From assembly GCA_905221605.1 (NCBI GenBank), contig CAJNDS010000439.1, positions 1 to 64,000 of the forward strand: a stretch of 64,000 nucleotides of DNA, written 5' to 3'. Source of the stretch: Symbiodinium natans (taxonomy: Eukaryota; Sar; Dinophyceae; Suessiales; Symbiodiniaceae). Both the position numbers and the translations under genes were made by a program. A model generated the notes under the pieces. The model was not told where the DNA came from. It did not search any database and saw nothing but the letters and a program-made list of their open reading frames with translations. Below, one piece after another: positions 12,730-24,700 of the stretch (within the stretch, counting starts at the first letter, position 1; the number at the start of each line of letters is the position of its first letter).

Positions 12730-13480
12730 TCAGTAGTGAAAAGCAACGAACAGACGTATCGCACTTATGGCGGCATGAAACTGCCAGCCATGTGGCCAGT
12801 CATCCGGGCCGGTGTGTTCCGGCTCCTTGGAGGATCTCTCTCGCCAGCTTGGGCAGGCTTCCCAGCCTTCGGCTCGTAGGAGCTCACGGGCTTCGGCAGC
12901 AGCGCGCAGGCTGGGGGCATTGTCATCGCGGTCGGCAAACTCAGGCAGCCGGGCGTGGATCACCGGCAAAGCATCTTGCATGCCGGCCCAGTATGTTGCG
13001 GGGCTCGTGTGCTCCGCCGATTGCAGTCCAGGCCGCCGAAGTGCGCATGCGGAGCTTCTGGCTCATCCGCACCCCCAATACATTGCTTGAGGGTATGCCA
13101 GACGGCTCGATCATCGGCGCGGGCAAAGGCGAGGATCTCCTGCGGCGGCACCGTGCGAAGGGCGTGGTTGGCACGGGGGGAGGCACGAAGCAGCAGGAGC
13201 AGCCATGAGCATTGCAGGCCCGGCAGCTTTGGCAGCTGGCGGAGTAGCTGCTCCTCGTCCTCGAGGCGGCGAGTTTGCCCAGGCAGGGGTGCCCAGAACG
13301 ATGATGCCGCGCTGATCGGAACGCAGGTCACCTCGCCAGACTTCATCACCGAGCGAGCGCCCATCACTCGTGTTTTGCTTAATATTTTTTTGCCTAAATT
13401 GGACCCGATGCCACAGTGGTCGGCTACGGCCTCAACAGTGGTGTCCAACGACGTCCTGGCGCGCGGGGGCGTCGTGGTGA
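12730..13480 (-). mobile_element. Eroded LINE ORF fragment in inverted orientation
   Basis: Reading the minus strand from 13480 down: NLGKKILSKTRV, then EEQLLRQLPKLPGLQCSWLL, ASPRANHALRTVPP, FARADDRAVW, then in other frames GGLDCN-like sequence, TYWAGMQDALPVIHARLPE, and LLRAEGWEACPSW with WPHGWQFHA. This order matches the mid to late ORF of the dinoflagellate LINE type seen on the + strand next door. Shifts between frames show decay. It abuts the + strand fragment ending near 12725, giving a convergent junction of two insertions. Confidence 0.65.
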
Positions 13481-14370
13481 TGTAGAGGACGCCCGACGCC
13501 TCGCATGTCGCTGCTCCGAACGCCGTGCACGTGGCCGTGGCCGTGGCCGGCGCGGTGGGCGGGGACGGGGGCGTGGACGGTCTGGCCGCGAGCACGCTTC
13601 TCCCCCGTCCATCCCGGCTGTAGCCCAAGCCGACGCTCCTCAGCTTCCAGCCGAGCCCTCCGCACCTGCCACTGTCCCCCCCGCTGCGCCTGAACGTCGT
13701 GCCCTGTCCGCCGAAGCAGCGTTTCGAGTAGGGCTTGAAAGTTCGGACGACGTCGACCTCGAGGCCACCCTGCGCAGGCGTGTCTTGACGCACCACACCG
13801 GCATCGCCGGGCCGTGACAGGCAGCAGTTGCAACCCCCGGCTGAAAGTGTTGCTTGTCCAAGGCATGCCAGGCTGAGACGATGCTTGGGTTGATGTGATG
13901 CTATCCTTGGATGGCAAGGTTGTGTCAAAAACACTTGCGGGACTTTCGGACAGCTCTGTTCAGTGCCTTTCCAAGTCCTACCAAAGAGTCACATCACTTG
14001 TGGGATTATGCACTTAGGACGTCGGCCCTTCAAGATGCCGCAACTTGTTGTCACATGTTTCAGGATGATGTGACCAATGCCCCAGCCTCACTCACCGTTG
14101 TGTCTGTTACGACGTCGTCCGTCCGCTCCCTGATTGATGACTGGGCTGTGGCGTGCCGGGCAACATGCCACAAGCTGAAGCAAACCCCGAAGCGGAGGAA
14201 GTGGCCTCGCCGCATGCAAGCTGTTCAAGTAGCTGCTGCCCTGTCCGGGCCCCGAGTCCAACCCGCTCCGCAAGACCACACAAACCTTTGATGCTGTCAA
14301 AGGGTTTGTCTTCAATTTTGGCTTTTCTGGTGGTGTGAATCCTGCTGGAAATGCTCTCGCCGCTGGCACA
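13481..14370. other. GC-rich spacer between LINE fragments
   Basis: A + strand frame at 13416-13817 is rich in Arg/Gly then Ala/Pro, and the opposite strand is similarly biased; both look like composition effects. The part 13930-14340 has no recognised motif, although PSVRSLIDDW-like wording near 14120-14150 could be LINE-derived. Confidence 0.35.
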
Positions 14371-14374
14371 TGGT

Positions 14375-14660
14375 GGTGCATGGCAGCGTACTTGCAGTTC
14401 CTTGGAGCTCAATGGGGATTTGCCCCAGGATGTCGACGACCGGCCGTTGGAGTGCTGAAGCCGTTGAGTTTGCCCGCCAGCTTGCACGCTCGCACTCCCG
14501 TGCTGCGCCGGTATCCGCCCGCGCTGCTTGCATCTCCGCCTACGTGCAGCGTTGGTCTGCTCTCCTCTCCTTCGCAGCCACACGAGCCTTCTGTGCAAGC
14601 CTGCTCTCCCTGCCCCTCCACAGCGCCTCCAACATCGATTGGGACATCCCGTGTGGATTT
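14375..14660 (+). mobile_element. LINE ORF C-terminal tail, copy 1
   Basis: The frame reads TGRWSAEAVEFARQLARS, then AAPVSARAACISAYVQRWSA, then LLSFAATRAFCASLLSLPL. This W-S-x-E-A, R-W-S-x-L-L-x-x-A-A and A-x-x-L-L-x-L-P-L pattern recurs twice more downstream and matches the last about 80 residues of dinoflagellate LINE ORFs as I remember them. No catalytic domain lies directly upstream in frame. Confidence 0.6.
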
Positions 14661-14833
14661 GTGGATTCACATGTCCTGCTTGGAGTCTCCTTGGGGGCCC
14701 AATTTGATGGGACATCCCGCTTGCCATGTCCTTCCAAAATGCATATGCTGTTGACTGAGCTGTCGTCTGCAGGCTTTCCAATGCATGCGCTCCTTCTTTG
14801 CCTTTCGTACACGGTTAATACCGTCGGCATCCC

Positions 14834-15448
14834 ATGCGATCGAACTCACAGTTCAAGTTCCCTTTTTCGAAAACAGGTCAATGGGCCTTGCTCAAGAAGA
14901 TCCTGAGGTGCTACGCAGTACCTCGGGTCGTCTTGACCGAGATTTTGCGGCTGGCTGAAAACGAACCGGCGTCCTGGTCAGCCAGCGTGCTGCGCAAAGA
15001 GCAGCAACTGGGACTACCAGTGCTCGGTATTGAGACCTCGGTCCTTTCTATCAAGCATATCAAGGCTAAGTTGCACTATCACGCTGTGACAGTTGTCCTT
15101 CCTGCTGTCCGCGCGCGTGAGCAGGCAAATTGGCACTCCTGTTCAAAAGCCATCCAGCACTGGTTAGGCTACTCGAAGCTGAGTTGGACGTGGCAGAACG
15201 CGGGATTCGCATCTCCGATGCCCAAGCTTGGGCTCAGCTTAAACTTCAAGCTGCTCTTGGGCCTGCTGCTCCATGCAGATTTTGTTCCACGAACCTCTTG
15301 GATGATATCGAGCATTAGTTTTTTGACTGTGATGTGGCACTGCGCTGATGCTCGGAGGTCAGTCGGCAGCAATCGGAATGATGCTTGGAGTGTCACTCGA
15401 TGGGTGCGGGCGTCAGGCGAGCTCCTACGACACCTGGACAAGCGCTGA
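14834..15448 (+). other. Open frame of unknown origin between LINE tails
   Basis: A frame of about 200 codons starts in ordinary-looking protein sequence (LLKKILRCYAVPRVVLTEIL, WSASVLRKEQQLGLPVLGIE). Near 15160-15318 the better frame shifts to one reading HPALVRLLEAELDVAERG and AAPCRFCSTNLLDD. Composition is protein-like but I cannot name a family. Lying between two LINE tails, it may be the 5' or internal part of another retroelement, or a decayed host-gene insert. Confidence 0.3.
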
Positions 15449-15515
15449 GAAACCAGGGGTGCGCTCTTCCCTAGACAGTCTTGCCAGCGCGTCACTCATG
15501 GTTGCATGATTTTTT

Positions 15516-15785
15516 TTGGTTTTGGGCCTTGAGGTTGGCGGGCGCTGGAGCCGCCAGGCCGCCCTGTTTGTCAGGCTGCTTGCTCGATGCCGGGCCCGAG
15601 CCGCTCCTGCTGCGTCACGGGCAGCGTGCACTTCCGCGTTTGCGCTGCGCTGGTCGGCACTCCTCGCCTTTGCAGCCGCCCGTTCTTTTGCAGCCCTCCT
15701 TTCCCTTCCTGTCTCCGGCACAGCAAACGTTGATGGAGAATCGCCTCTCGTCAGCGACATCGTTGCTGACTCAGCCGAGCAGTAA
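15516..15785 (+). mobile_element. LINE ORF C-terminal tail, copy 2
   Basis: An open frame reads LGLEVGGRWSRQAALFVRLL, then ARCRARAAPAASRAACTSAF, ALRWSALLAFAAARSFAALL, SLPVSG, and ends in an acidic tail with a stop at 15783-15785. It is collinear with copies at 14375 and 16640. The stop after VSDIVADSAEQ is likely the native end of the element's ORF. Confidence 0.65.
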
Positions 15786-16640
15786 CTCCTTAAGACAGAC
15801 CAGCTTGAAAATACACGATCCGCCTTCTCTCTTCCATGCACGGGCCTTCGCCAATCCCAATCCTGTTGGGGTTGTGTGAGGGGTCTTGCGCTGGCTGCGA
15901 TGCTTGGCTGCCGGGGATCGTTTCGGACAGACATGGGCACTGGTCTTGTCACACCCTGGCAAGTCCGTTCGTCCCTGCCTTTTCCGCTTAGTGCTGCCTG
16001 CAGTAGGCTAGGCCTCCGACCTTGATCATTGGCCCATCTCGCGGGAACAAAAAAAAACTTGGCATCACCGTCGAGCCGCGGCCGGCCAAGTGCATGAGAA
16101 ATAGGGCCCAGTTGGGTCATCAAGCCTGCCTGCTCATCCACTGCCACCGCCTCGCATGGGCTGTTACACGCGCAAGAACAACTCCGGATCGCCAGCGTCC
16201 CGCTCAATGTCGGGCGCCGCCTCCCTCCCCACCTCCCACCGCATCCCAATGGGGCATGGTCCCCAGTGCCTGGAGAAACGCCTCAGCCTGTGAGACCGCC
16301 AAGCCAGCACCAGGTCCTCCAGGCCCAAGCTGCCAGCGTGGCCACGTGCACAGTGCCAGCAGCAATTTTTTTCTCCAACGCAGCCAGCGGTCGTGGGGGC
16401 GGCGCGAGTCAGGACCGGCGGAAGGGCCCAGCCTCGCGTACTGGACCGTGGCGGAAAAAGGTGCGAAGAAAAGATGTGCTCCAGATGTCCTGCGCCGGAA
16501 GCAAGCCGCCGGCTGGGCCCATGGTCACATGCCAGGTCCAGCGCATCCAACGGCAGCCCCCCATCATGGACGTTGCTGGCCAAGGGCTGCCCAAGGCCGT
16601 ACTCCCGCATCCGATACCACCCACGCCACCTTGCTGTTCA
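15786..16640. other. Spacer between LINE tails
   Basis: Several frames are open by GC bias on both strands. No conserved motif was recognised. Homopolymer-like CTTTT, GCAAAAAAAAAC and Pro/Arg-rich frames suggest non-coding or decayed retroelement sequence. Confidence 0.35.
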
Positions 16641-16835
16641 TGTTGTTCTGGACATTGAAGTCGGTGGCCATTGGAGCTGCGAGGCGGCATCGTTCACCCG
16701 TTTCCATTTTCCGAGCGGCATGCACATCCGCCTTCGCGCTCCGTTGGTAAGCGCCTCTCAATTTTTTGCAGCGGTTTGGTCCTTCGCGGTCAGCCTTCTT
16801 GCTTTGCCCCTGGCCGGGAATTTCAGCGCCTGAAG
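16640..16835 (+). mobile_element. LINE ORF C-terminal tail, copy 3 (frameshifted)
   Basis: The pattern VVLDIEVGGHWSCEAASF is followed, across shifts, by SIFRAACTSAFALRW and AVWSFAVSLLALPLAG. It is a third copy of the tail seen at 14375 and 15516, with at least two frame changes. Confidence 0.6.
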
Positions 16836-18719
16836 CAAAACAAGAAGCTGAGAGCCATTTGAAGTATGAGTCAGGGACCACGGCCCCTAGGAGGGCCCCA
16901 GGATTGAAACATACGGCAAATAAAAAAAAACTTCTCAAGGCCGAAAAACCTTCCCTGGACGTGTGCCCTTCAATATCCTTTCGTTTTTTTTTTGCTTTGG
17001 TTTTCAAGACCGCAAGCGCTCCGAAGCATCCATAAAGCCAATGCCCGCATGCTTGCAACTCAGTTTTGCCAATAGCCGAAGGTCTTGTGGATTCGGTTCG
17101 TGGTAAGCATGAGCTCCGGTGTTGCAAAAGTGACGTGCGAGTGGGAGCATCGGGCGCACATTGGCTCAAGCAAACCAGGGTTGTGCATCCCTTCGCTGCG
17201 CGGCCTTTATGCCCGCGCTATGGCCTTGCAATTGCACATTCGACCGCTGAGCGGGAATACGCTGACGTTGCAAGACAGGAGTTAGTCTCGTTTGTTGAGA
17301 AGTTTGTGCACGTGCATGTTGTTGCAGATGGTCTAGTTCTGTTTTCGCATCGAAGGCTAACAGCAAGCTCGGCGGAGACCGTCGCCAGCTTGACCACCAG
17401 GGTACGTGCCATGTGCGGTGATGCCGCTAAGATGCACAGTTCTGATCGTTCAGGGAGCATCGAGCCTTTGCCGCGCTGCCCAGGTGGCTGGTGAAGGATC
17501 AGCTTTTCGACTGTGTTTGGTTTCAGGCCTCACCCAGGCATGCTTACACAGTGTTGTGGACGATTGGTCTACATTGATTTCACGTGTTTTCTCCGGACTT
17601 TCTTTGCAGACATTGTTCAAACCCAGTATGTGAGGAAAAGGCAAATGTAAATGCCTTGTGGGGGTACGCGGCGGAAGCAAAATTAAATTTTGCAGGACAG
17701 AGTTGTACATGCTTGCCAGGGGATCGCTTGACTGTGCTGGATGAGTCCAGTTCCCTCACGGCTTCTGGTACCTCAGCTGGATGGGCAACTGGGTTTCTTC
17801 TGTTCTCGTGAATTGGCTAAGGCTTGCCCAGCGTGTAAGGCAACACATTAGGGTCTCAGCATGCAAGGCGTTCCCGACGGAGCGATGTTGCTGGCGAGAA
17901 GCCGCTTGCCAGTTTGATTGTGCTTCAAACTCTCCCAAGTAGATCATCGGTGCCTTGTACAAGGACCTCACCATGCCGCACACTTGACGTTGGAGAAGAA
18001 GAGTGACACCATGAGCCCCATGTTTTGGCGCTAAGCCTGCGGTGCTGTGCCTTCATGGTCATGCCATTAACGAGATGCTTTGCGTTCCGTAAGCAGTCGA
18101 AAAAAGGCGTTGGGAGCAGCATTTAAAAGCGAAGGCAGAAGCATTTTGAAACTGTTGCGCCACATGCTTTTGACTACTCTTGGCCCAGGGATTTGGCTCC
18201 AGCAGTGTTCTCACTGGTGCCATGCCATGGCGGCGATGGATACCAGCGTAAGTTTGGCGCAATTCGCTGAGGACGCGCTCCGATATCTTGTGGGACATGC
18301 ACACATCGAGGATGTTTTTCGTTTGGCCTTCCTTGTTTTGTTTTATCTCTCTCTCTCTCTCTCCCAAATGGCTGCGGCAACCCGTGCGGAGTACCAACAT
18401 GCGTTGCAGATTTCATGCAGGATGTCCTGTAGGTCATGTCTGGAGGGTGTTCTTGCCCCTTACCCATTTTGCTTTGTGCTGCGCATTGCTAATCTTTGCG
18501 ACATCCATTGTGATGCAGGACACGACACAGGCCTCCAAAGAGCAGCCAACACAGAAGGAGATCCGCTGTCGACGACTTGTGGCAGAGACTGCCAATCCCA
18601 GCTCGCGTTATGCTACTAGTCGATGGTGAGAATCGGCTTTGACCTCCATGTTGCGTTGGTCATGCCAAGACTTTGCTTCGTCCGGTCTCGGAAAGGGCTC
18701 TCTCAGTCTTGGAACCCAG
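16836..18719. other. Region without a firm gene, 5' of DRC7
   Basis: A frame at 17066-17494 is open for 142 codons but matches nothing I know. Exons for the N-terminus of DRC7 must lie somewhere here or further up; a candidate stretch is near 18520-18620, rich in Gln/Glu, but it cannot be confirmed. A ten-base string TTGGCTCAAG at 17161-17170 equals the 3' end of the dinoflagellate spliced leader and may be chance. Confidence 0.35.
18345..18363. repeat. CT dinucleotide microsatellite
   Basis: About nine CT repeats, followed by CCC. Located upstream of the first recognised DRC7 exon. Confidence 0.8.
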
Positions 18720-21700
18720 GTTGGCAACACACCGAAAGAAGAGCTGCTGCTGGAACACGTGTCCTGATGGAGTTCGCTTAAAGAGCCCCTGTAGATGTTC
18801 TCAGCTATGCTTAAAGTTTTGATCAGTGTGGCTGTTACATGAACAGCTCTGTGGTGGCATCCTTTTTTTGGTTGGAAAAGGCTTCATCTTCACCACTTCA
18901 TCTGGACTCCCCTTGCGCATTCCATGAAACTTAGAGAGGCATAGCCATACAAATGCTGAGAACTCACGTCCAGGTTCGGGAATTTGAAGACCAGTTCGTG
19001 AACGTCTACGGCAACCGCTTCCTTTTCCTTTGCCCACCGAACGAGTCCGCAAGCGGCGATTAGCCCCCACTCTGCCATCTTCAGTCCTCAGCCCTCCGAA
19101 CTCTTCTTCCGAGCCTTTGCCGCGTCACCGGTTTGTGTTTTTTGCGTACGTTTGCGTGTGAACCAGGTATGGGGTGCCCAAGTTCTTGCCGACCACACTG
19201 CGACCCACGCAGCTGGGCGGGCAGTCGAGCTGTTGTGGCTGAAGTGTTTTGCAGTGCGCAATGCCAGTCAGCATGCAAAGCCGAGGCACCTCCCGTACCA
19301 AGAGATTTACGAGTACAAGTCCTGTGCAAAGTTCCTTGCTGACTTTTTCAATTATGTTCCTTGGCCGCCGACATACGTTACCCACCAAAGCCCAGCAACT
19401 TTTGCAGAACCGCGTGGACTTCGGGCCAGGATGAACTCCATCCAGCTGACAGATATCCCACAGTAGTGCCGGCTCCAGCGTCCGTGCTCAACTGGCAGGC
19501 CTGCGCCCCTGGGTGGGGTTGTGCAGTGTGCCGCACGTGCTTCTCTTGCTTGTGAACAATGCAGGCTGGGGATTGTTTTGACTTGTCCATTGCGCTTGCC
19601 TCCTTGCTGATTGGTGTGGGCTGCTCGTCGATTAGCATCAGGTGGCTTACAGACCTGCTGAGTCTTGTGTTAGACGTCTGCCGCGTACCTTGTGGTTTGC
19701 ATTGAGGTTACGATGCGTACTGCGTCAGCGGCTTTGCGCCGAGATTCATCACGACCCGCTGCTCGGCCTTACGTAGTCGGCAGGAGCTTTTGCAAATCGG
19801 GCCTTTTTGAATTCATCATCTTGACTTTACTCACAGTAGTATGTCCCACGTGAATAGAGATCCCATCTTTAGCACATTGCCTTGAAAGTTGTGTCTTCTC
19901 TAAGGCAATGAGGCACGCAGTGCATGCCCACAGCTGGATGCCGATATCGAGGAGACCAAGGAAGAGGACAAGCAGGAGCGTAGCGAATAACGAATGCCTT
20001 GCGCCTTGCATGGCCGGTCTGAACGCCTTGAAGACAGTAGTTCAACGACCAGTGTTGCCGCACTCAAGGAACATGTGCTCACGGCGCACCGCGTGGCTCG
20101 ATGCTCGTGTTTCGCAGTGTCAGCTTTTGGATTCGCAGATGTGTTGTTTGCTCCAATGGGCAGATCTTGCTTGCTGCCCGTGTTTTTTGTTGCTTTGTGT
20201 TTCATTGTTTTGTTTTGTATTGTTTTGTTTTGTTTGTTTTGGTTTTGTTTTGTTAAGTTTTGTCTTGTCTTGTCTTGTCTTGTCGTGTCGTGTCATCGTG
20301 TCGTGTCGTGTCGTGTCTTGTCTGGTCATGTCGTGTCCAGTCCTGTCCTGTCCTGTGCTGTGCCGTTCTGTTCTGTTTTGTTCTGTTCTGTTTTGTTTTG
20401 TTTTGTTTTGTTTTGTTTGAGGTAAGCACTTTCCAGCTAGTTTGAACTGTTGGTGCCAATGTCCTTTGCTACTCATACCCGCTTCAAGCTTCAGCATGGG
20501 ATCTCTCATCTCCGTCTCCTGTCCTGAGTCTCGTATCTGGAGCTCGCCCAGCACACAAACACGCGTCCGCCGGCCAGAAGTCGTTTCTATGAAATGGGTA
20601 GTGCTCTGGAAAGGCTTGCTATCAGGCTAGGTCTGGCAATCTGCGTTGCTGGCTTTAGAGGAGGAGGACGAGTTTGTCATTCCGAAGAAGCCACCGCTGA
20701 GGCTGAATCCGAGGGCTCAGCGCAAAACCTCAACTCTGCAGGACGTGCTGCGGGGGTTTTCTAGGTTTTCTAGGCTGCTGCGGCTTAGCTGCCAAGCCAT
20801 CCTTTTATCCTTTTTGAAGCAGGAGGCTAAGTGGGAACACTGGGTTTCAAGATGGGAGGTAGCTGTGGAACACTGAACCAAATGAAGTCGGTCAAAAACT
20901 TCCGAGCAGGTCTGAATACAAGGAGGCAAAGGCCAGGGCAGAGGAGGCGGATCGCATCCGCAGCTCTGCAGCAACTTTGGTTTCGGGGACGCAGCATGGA
21001 ACGCAGTTTTGAGCATGACACTTCTCATGCTCGTCGAAACCGTTCAGGTCTTGAAGAGGAGGAGATGAAATCGGATTCAGAAGATGATCCGTCCAGTCCC
21101 TTTGCTGCTTCAACCTCCAAGAATGTTCAGCACCAGCACAAGCTTGAATGAGGGCGGTGGCGGTGGTGCCAGTGCTATTAGTACAGATGCTATGCAGACA
21201 AATTTTTCTGGTTGGAGCGTCGCAAGATTCGCGAAGCCGCAGCACCCAAGGCGACGAGGATGAGTTCGAAAACCGGCGCATCCATTGCTGGGTCTTGGTG
21301 CGAAAGGGGTCGCGCGAGGCAGGAAGCGTAAATGGCAGAAAAGGCCCAGTCTGGTATGCCCCCTGCAGGTTGCTGAAGACATGTACCTCGAGCCAACCAC
21401 CGGCCGCATCTACTCAGTCAGACGATGTCCATACCTCAAGATTGACTTGATCTGGAACCATCGCAATCTTTGGGTCAACATGCAGGCGCTGGCAAAGGGC
21501 GGGGGGTTGAGACACATCATGGCTCTGGCCGTAGTATGCCTCGGCAGTTCTCACAAATGCAGGTCTGTGGGGCCTCACACGTCCAGCTCGATTTGTACAA
21601 CTCCCGCTACTTCGAGTACGTGATGTCAGGGCCCCAGAAGGCCTCCAGAGGTTCATCTCTCAGGTTGGAAACTGGGTTTAGGGTTTAGGGTTTAAGGAGT

Positions 21701-24700
21701 CCAGTCTGGGTTCAAAAGGGTCTATTAAAAAGGGGCTCTGCAAGATCCAGTGCTTGGTGGTCCCAGCTGATGCTCAGAGTCTGGCTTCAAAAACAGATGC
21801 CAGAAAGCAAGGTTGGACGCCGATAATCCCAGCGGCGACTTGGGCAGTGGGCGATACGAGGGTGATGACACAGGTGCGGGTCAAAAGGGGTCAAATCAAA
21901 GGTGTGAGGCACAAGGCCTGAACCCGACTCCAGTTGGGCGCCTTCAGCTCGCCAGGCCCTGTGACTGCCGTTCCGTCCTCCGCTGGCAACCTGGACACAG
22001 ATGAGAGCCGACGGGCCGAGCAAACAGCACAGCCACTTGCTTGCGACTATGCTTGTGACGGAGACGTCGAATGCCTGTTTGTGCGGCATCTATGGCGTTC
22101 GGTCGATTTTGGGAGCTGCGTCAGAGTGTCGATAGCCTTGTCAAGCTCGTGATGGTCCCTTTACTGCAGGATCCTGGATCTGCCATCGCCCTGGAGCGAG
22201 CGACCGGACATACCCCGTGAAAAATTCCATGCGCGCTGCTTTCAAGGGGACCCTCAGAAGAAGCCAGGGTTTTGTTCTTGTATGTCGGAAGGAATGGCTG
22301 ACAAACTGAAACCAGAAGGTACTTGTCGCCTCTACAGTGTCTGCAACGGAGTAGAGATCGCAGTTCCTGCAGCACTTGTGGATTCGGCTCCAGATATCAG
22401 GAGAAGACCATCTTCTACCACAAGTGCAAGGTCGAGCAGTATGCGCCATACACGCAGGATGACGGCCTGGTGCAGCGCATCACCCTCTACAAGGACCTGG
22501 TGTGCTGCTTGAGATTCCCTGTTCTGGGCAAAAGCAGATATCTGTACCTTGGGAACAGGATGTTCGCCGGCAAATCCCACTGGAAATCCGGGAGCGCTTC
22601 AAGCACCGGAAAGACAAGCTCTTCGAGCGCAAGCGCCGTCCTATGCAGAATGCACCTTGGCGGGGGAGCTTGGGAATTTTCAAGGGGCGTTTCGTAGGTA
22701 AGGACAGTGTTTCTATTTGTTTCGGATCCGAATGAATCCGTAGAACATGGAACATTGTTTGGCCAAGGAGACGCTTGAGCGCTTCCTTCCCGGTCGGCCC
22801 TCCACCTCTGCCTCCAATGCGGGTGGTGCCCTGAAGGAGTACCGCGAGGCAGAGGGGCCTTGTTGCAGTTAATCGGCCGGACCTTCCCTTGCAAGCACTC
22901 CTTGGTCAGATCAGCGCCCTCAGCCGCGAGCTGATTTTCTACAAGTCCCGCTTGGATGGTCTTGTCCGCTCGGTCGAGATCATTGGCAGGACGTGTTCAG
23001 TGTGAGGTCTGTGCAGCTCATTAACTCTGTCTGGGTACAGACTGTGGGAGTACTGGTGCAACATGTGCTGTAGGAATGCGGGGTTCTCGTTCTGAACTTT
23101 GGCACTTAGTGCTCTCGTTGCAAGATGAAAAGGATTCAACCTGGATTAGGCTGCGGCTCGCTCAGGGTGCCGGAGTCTTGTGTGTTGGGGTTTCGGGGCT
23201 TTCCTTGCTGACTGCACTCTTTTGCGTGGCACACACGTAGGGGGTTTGGGGGGTCCCCCACGTTGGGGAGGAGGGGGGTGGAGACCCTGGTCTGCTTGAA
23301 TAAGAAAGAATCTGAACTCATGCTGCGCCGGATGCAGGAAGATGTTCGAGTATTTCGAAGACCGTGATGACCGTCTGATCTACCACTCAGCACCTGGACG
23401 GCATTTTAAGATTTCGAGCTGTGCAGCAGCGACGCAAAATCTCAAATCCTGGCAGCTTTCGTGAGAAAGGTGCTGTTAAGTACGCTAGGTGACTCTGGAT
23501 CCTACAGCCATGACAAGCGGCACTCTTCGTGGTGGGCCCAAGAGCAAGGACTGCTGTGGCGGCACAGTTCAGTGCAGGTCCACTAGACCTCGGAAACAGG
23601 GCTCAGTCCCCTGCAGACCTCACCCCAATCCCAACAGGAAAAACCGCGGTGTGGGAAGACCTACCCCCAACACCCGATCTCCAACCTCACAGGAACCACA
23701 GACTCGTCCACCCGCATCTCATTGTTGTGGTCGTGTACACCCGACTTAGCCGAAACACTAAACCAGCATCTGGCAAAACGAAAGTGGAGAATGCAGTTTA
23801 TCAACCCCGTTATGACCCTTCGTTTCTCGCCCGAATGTGTTGTCGTGCATTGGCATGGTTACAGGGCTTACATCACATTTCCCGACATGTTGCACTTTCT
23901 GACTTTCGCGCAATGTCTTCCAGTCATGGTGTGAGGGTGGTAGGGTTGCGGCGGAGTGAAACATTCTTTATCCTGTATGTTGATATGTTGGCCTTTCTTT
24001 CCGACGCCGCCCGCGTGTAATTGCATGGCGAGAACCAGTTGCAGAACACGTTGCAAGGCTGCGAGACACTGTTGCGAAGGGGACACAGCCAGGGCAAAGC
24101 CGACCTTGTCTAAAAGGTTGTGCATGTCTTGCATCAACGTCCGATGCTTGGAGCGACATTTTGGCAGAAGTGGGTGGCCAAGGCCAAAACCAAGCCAAAG
24201 ACAAGCCAATTGTAAACTTGCAATGCGTGGGTTAAGACTTTGGCAAATGTTGGGGAGGGCGGTGGCAGAGCCTCCAAAAATCCGAGCTTTTGAGCAGTTC
24301 AAATGTTCTGCGAGGGGAGCATCAGGCAGAATGTAAAGAGCACAGCGTGTGTCAAGGCGAAGATTCGGGCTTGCAACACGTCGGAACATGTCGATTCCCG
24401 CAACATGATGGCTTCATCTGCTCAATGTGCCATGTGCCCCGAACTCTTGTGGGGGGGGGGGGCCAACAAAACCCCCCCAAAAAGGTGCATGCATTTGTTC
24501 TTGCGGCTCAGAGCAGAATTCTCCGTCGCTGTTCGCCAAAGTCAAGCCGAAAGAAACACCACAAAAGCGTAACTTATAACTAAGCACGTCACCAACCGAT
24601 TGTCTGTCAAAACGATGGGATGACTTGTTTGCGTGTCCTTGTGAGAGGGAGCGAGAGCACTGCCTTGCAACATTGCCGACTAGAAGGTAGTCAAGCTGGT

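Noticed and set aside
17161-17170. TTGGCTCAAG as a second spliced-leader relic
   Set aside because: Ten bases only, preceded by non-matching sequence and not followed by a recognisable intronless gene; chance cannot be excluded.
20120-20554. Lys/Thr/Gln/Asn-rich minus-strand frame
   Set aside because: Direct translation of the pentanucleotide array inside a DRC7 intron.
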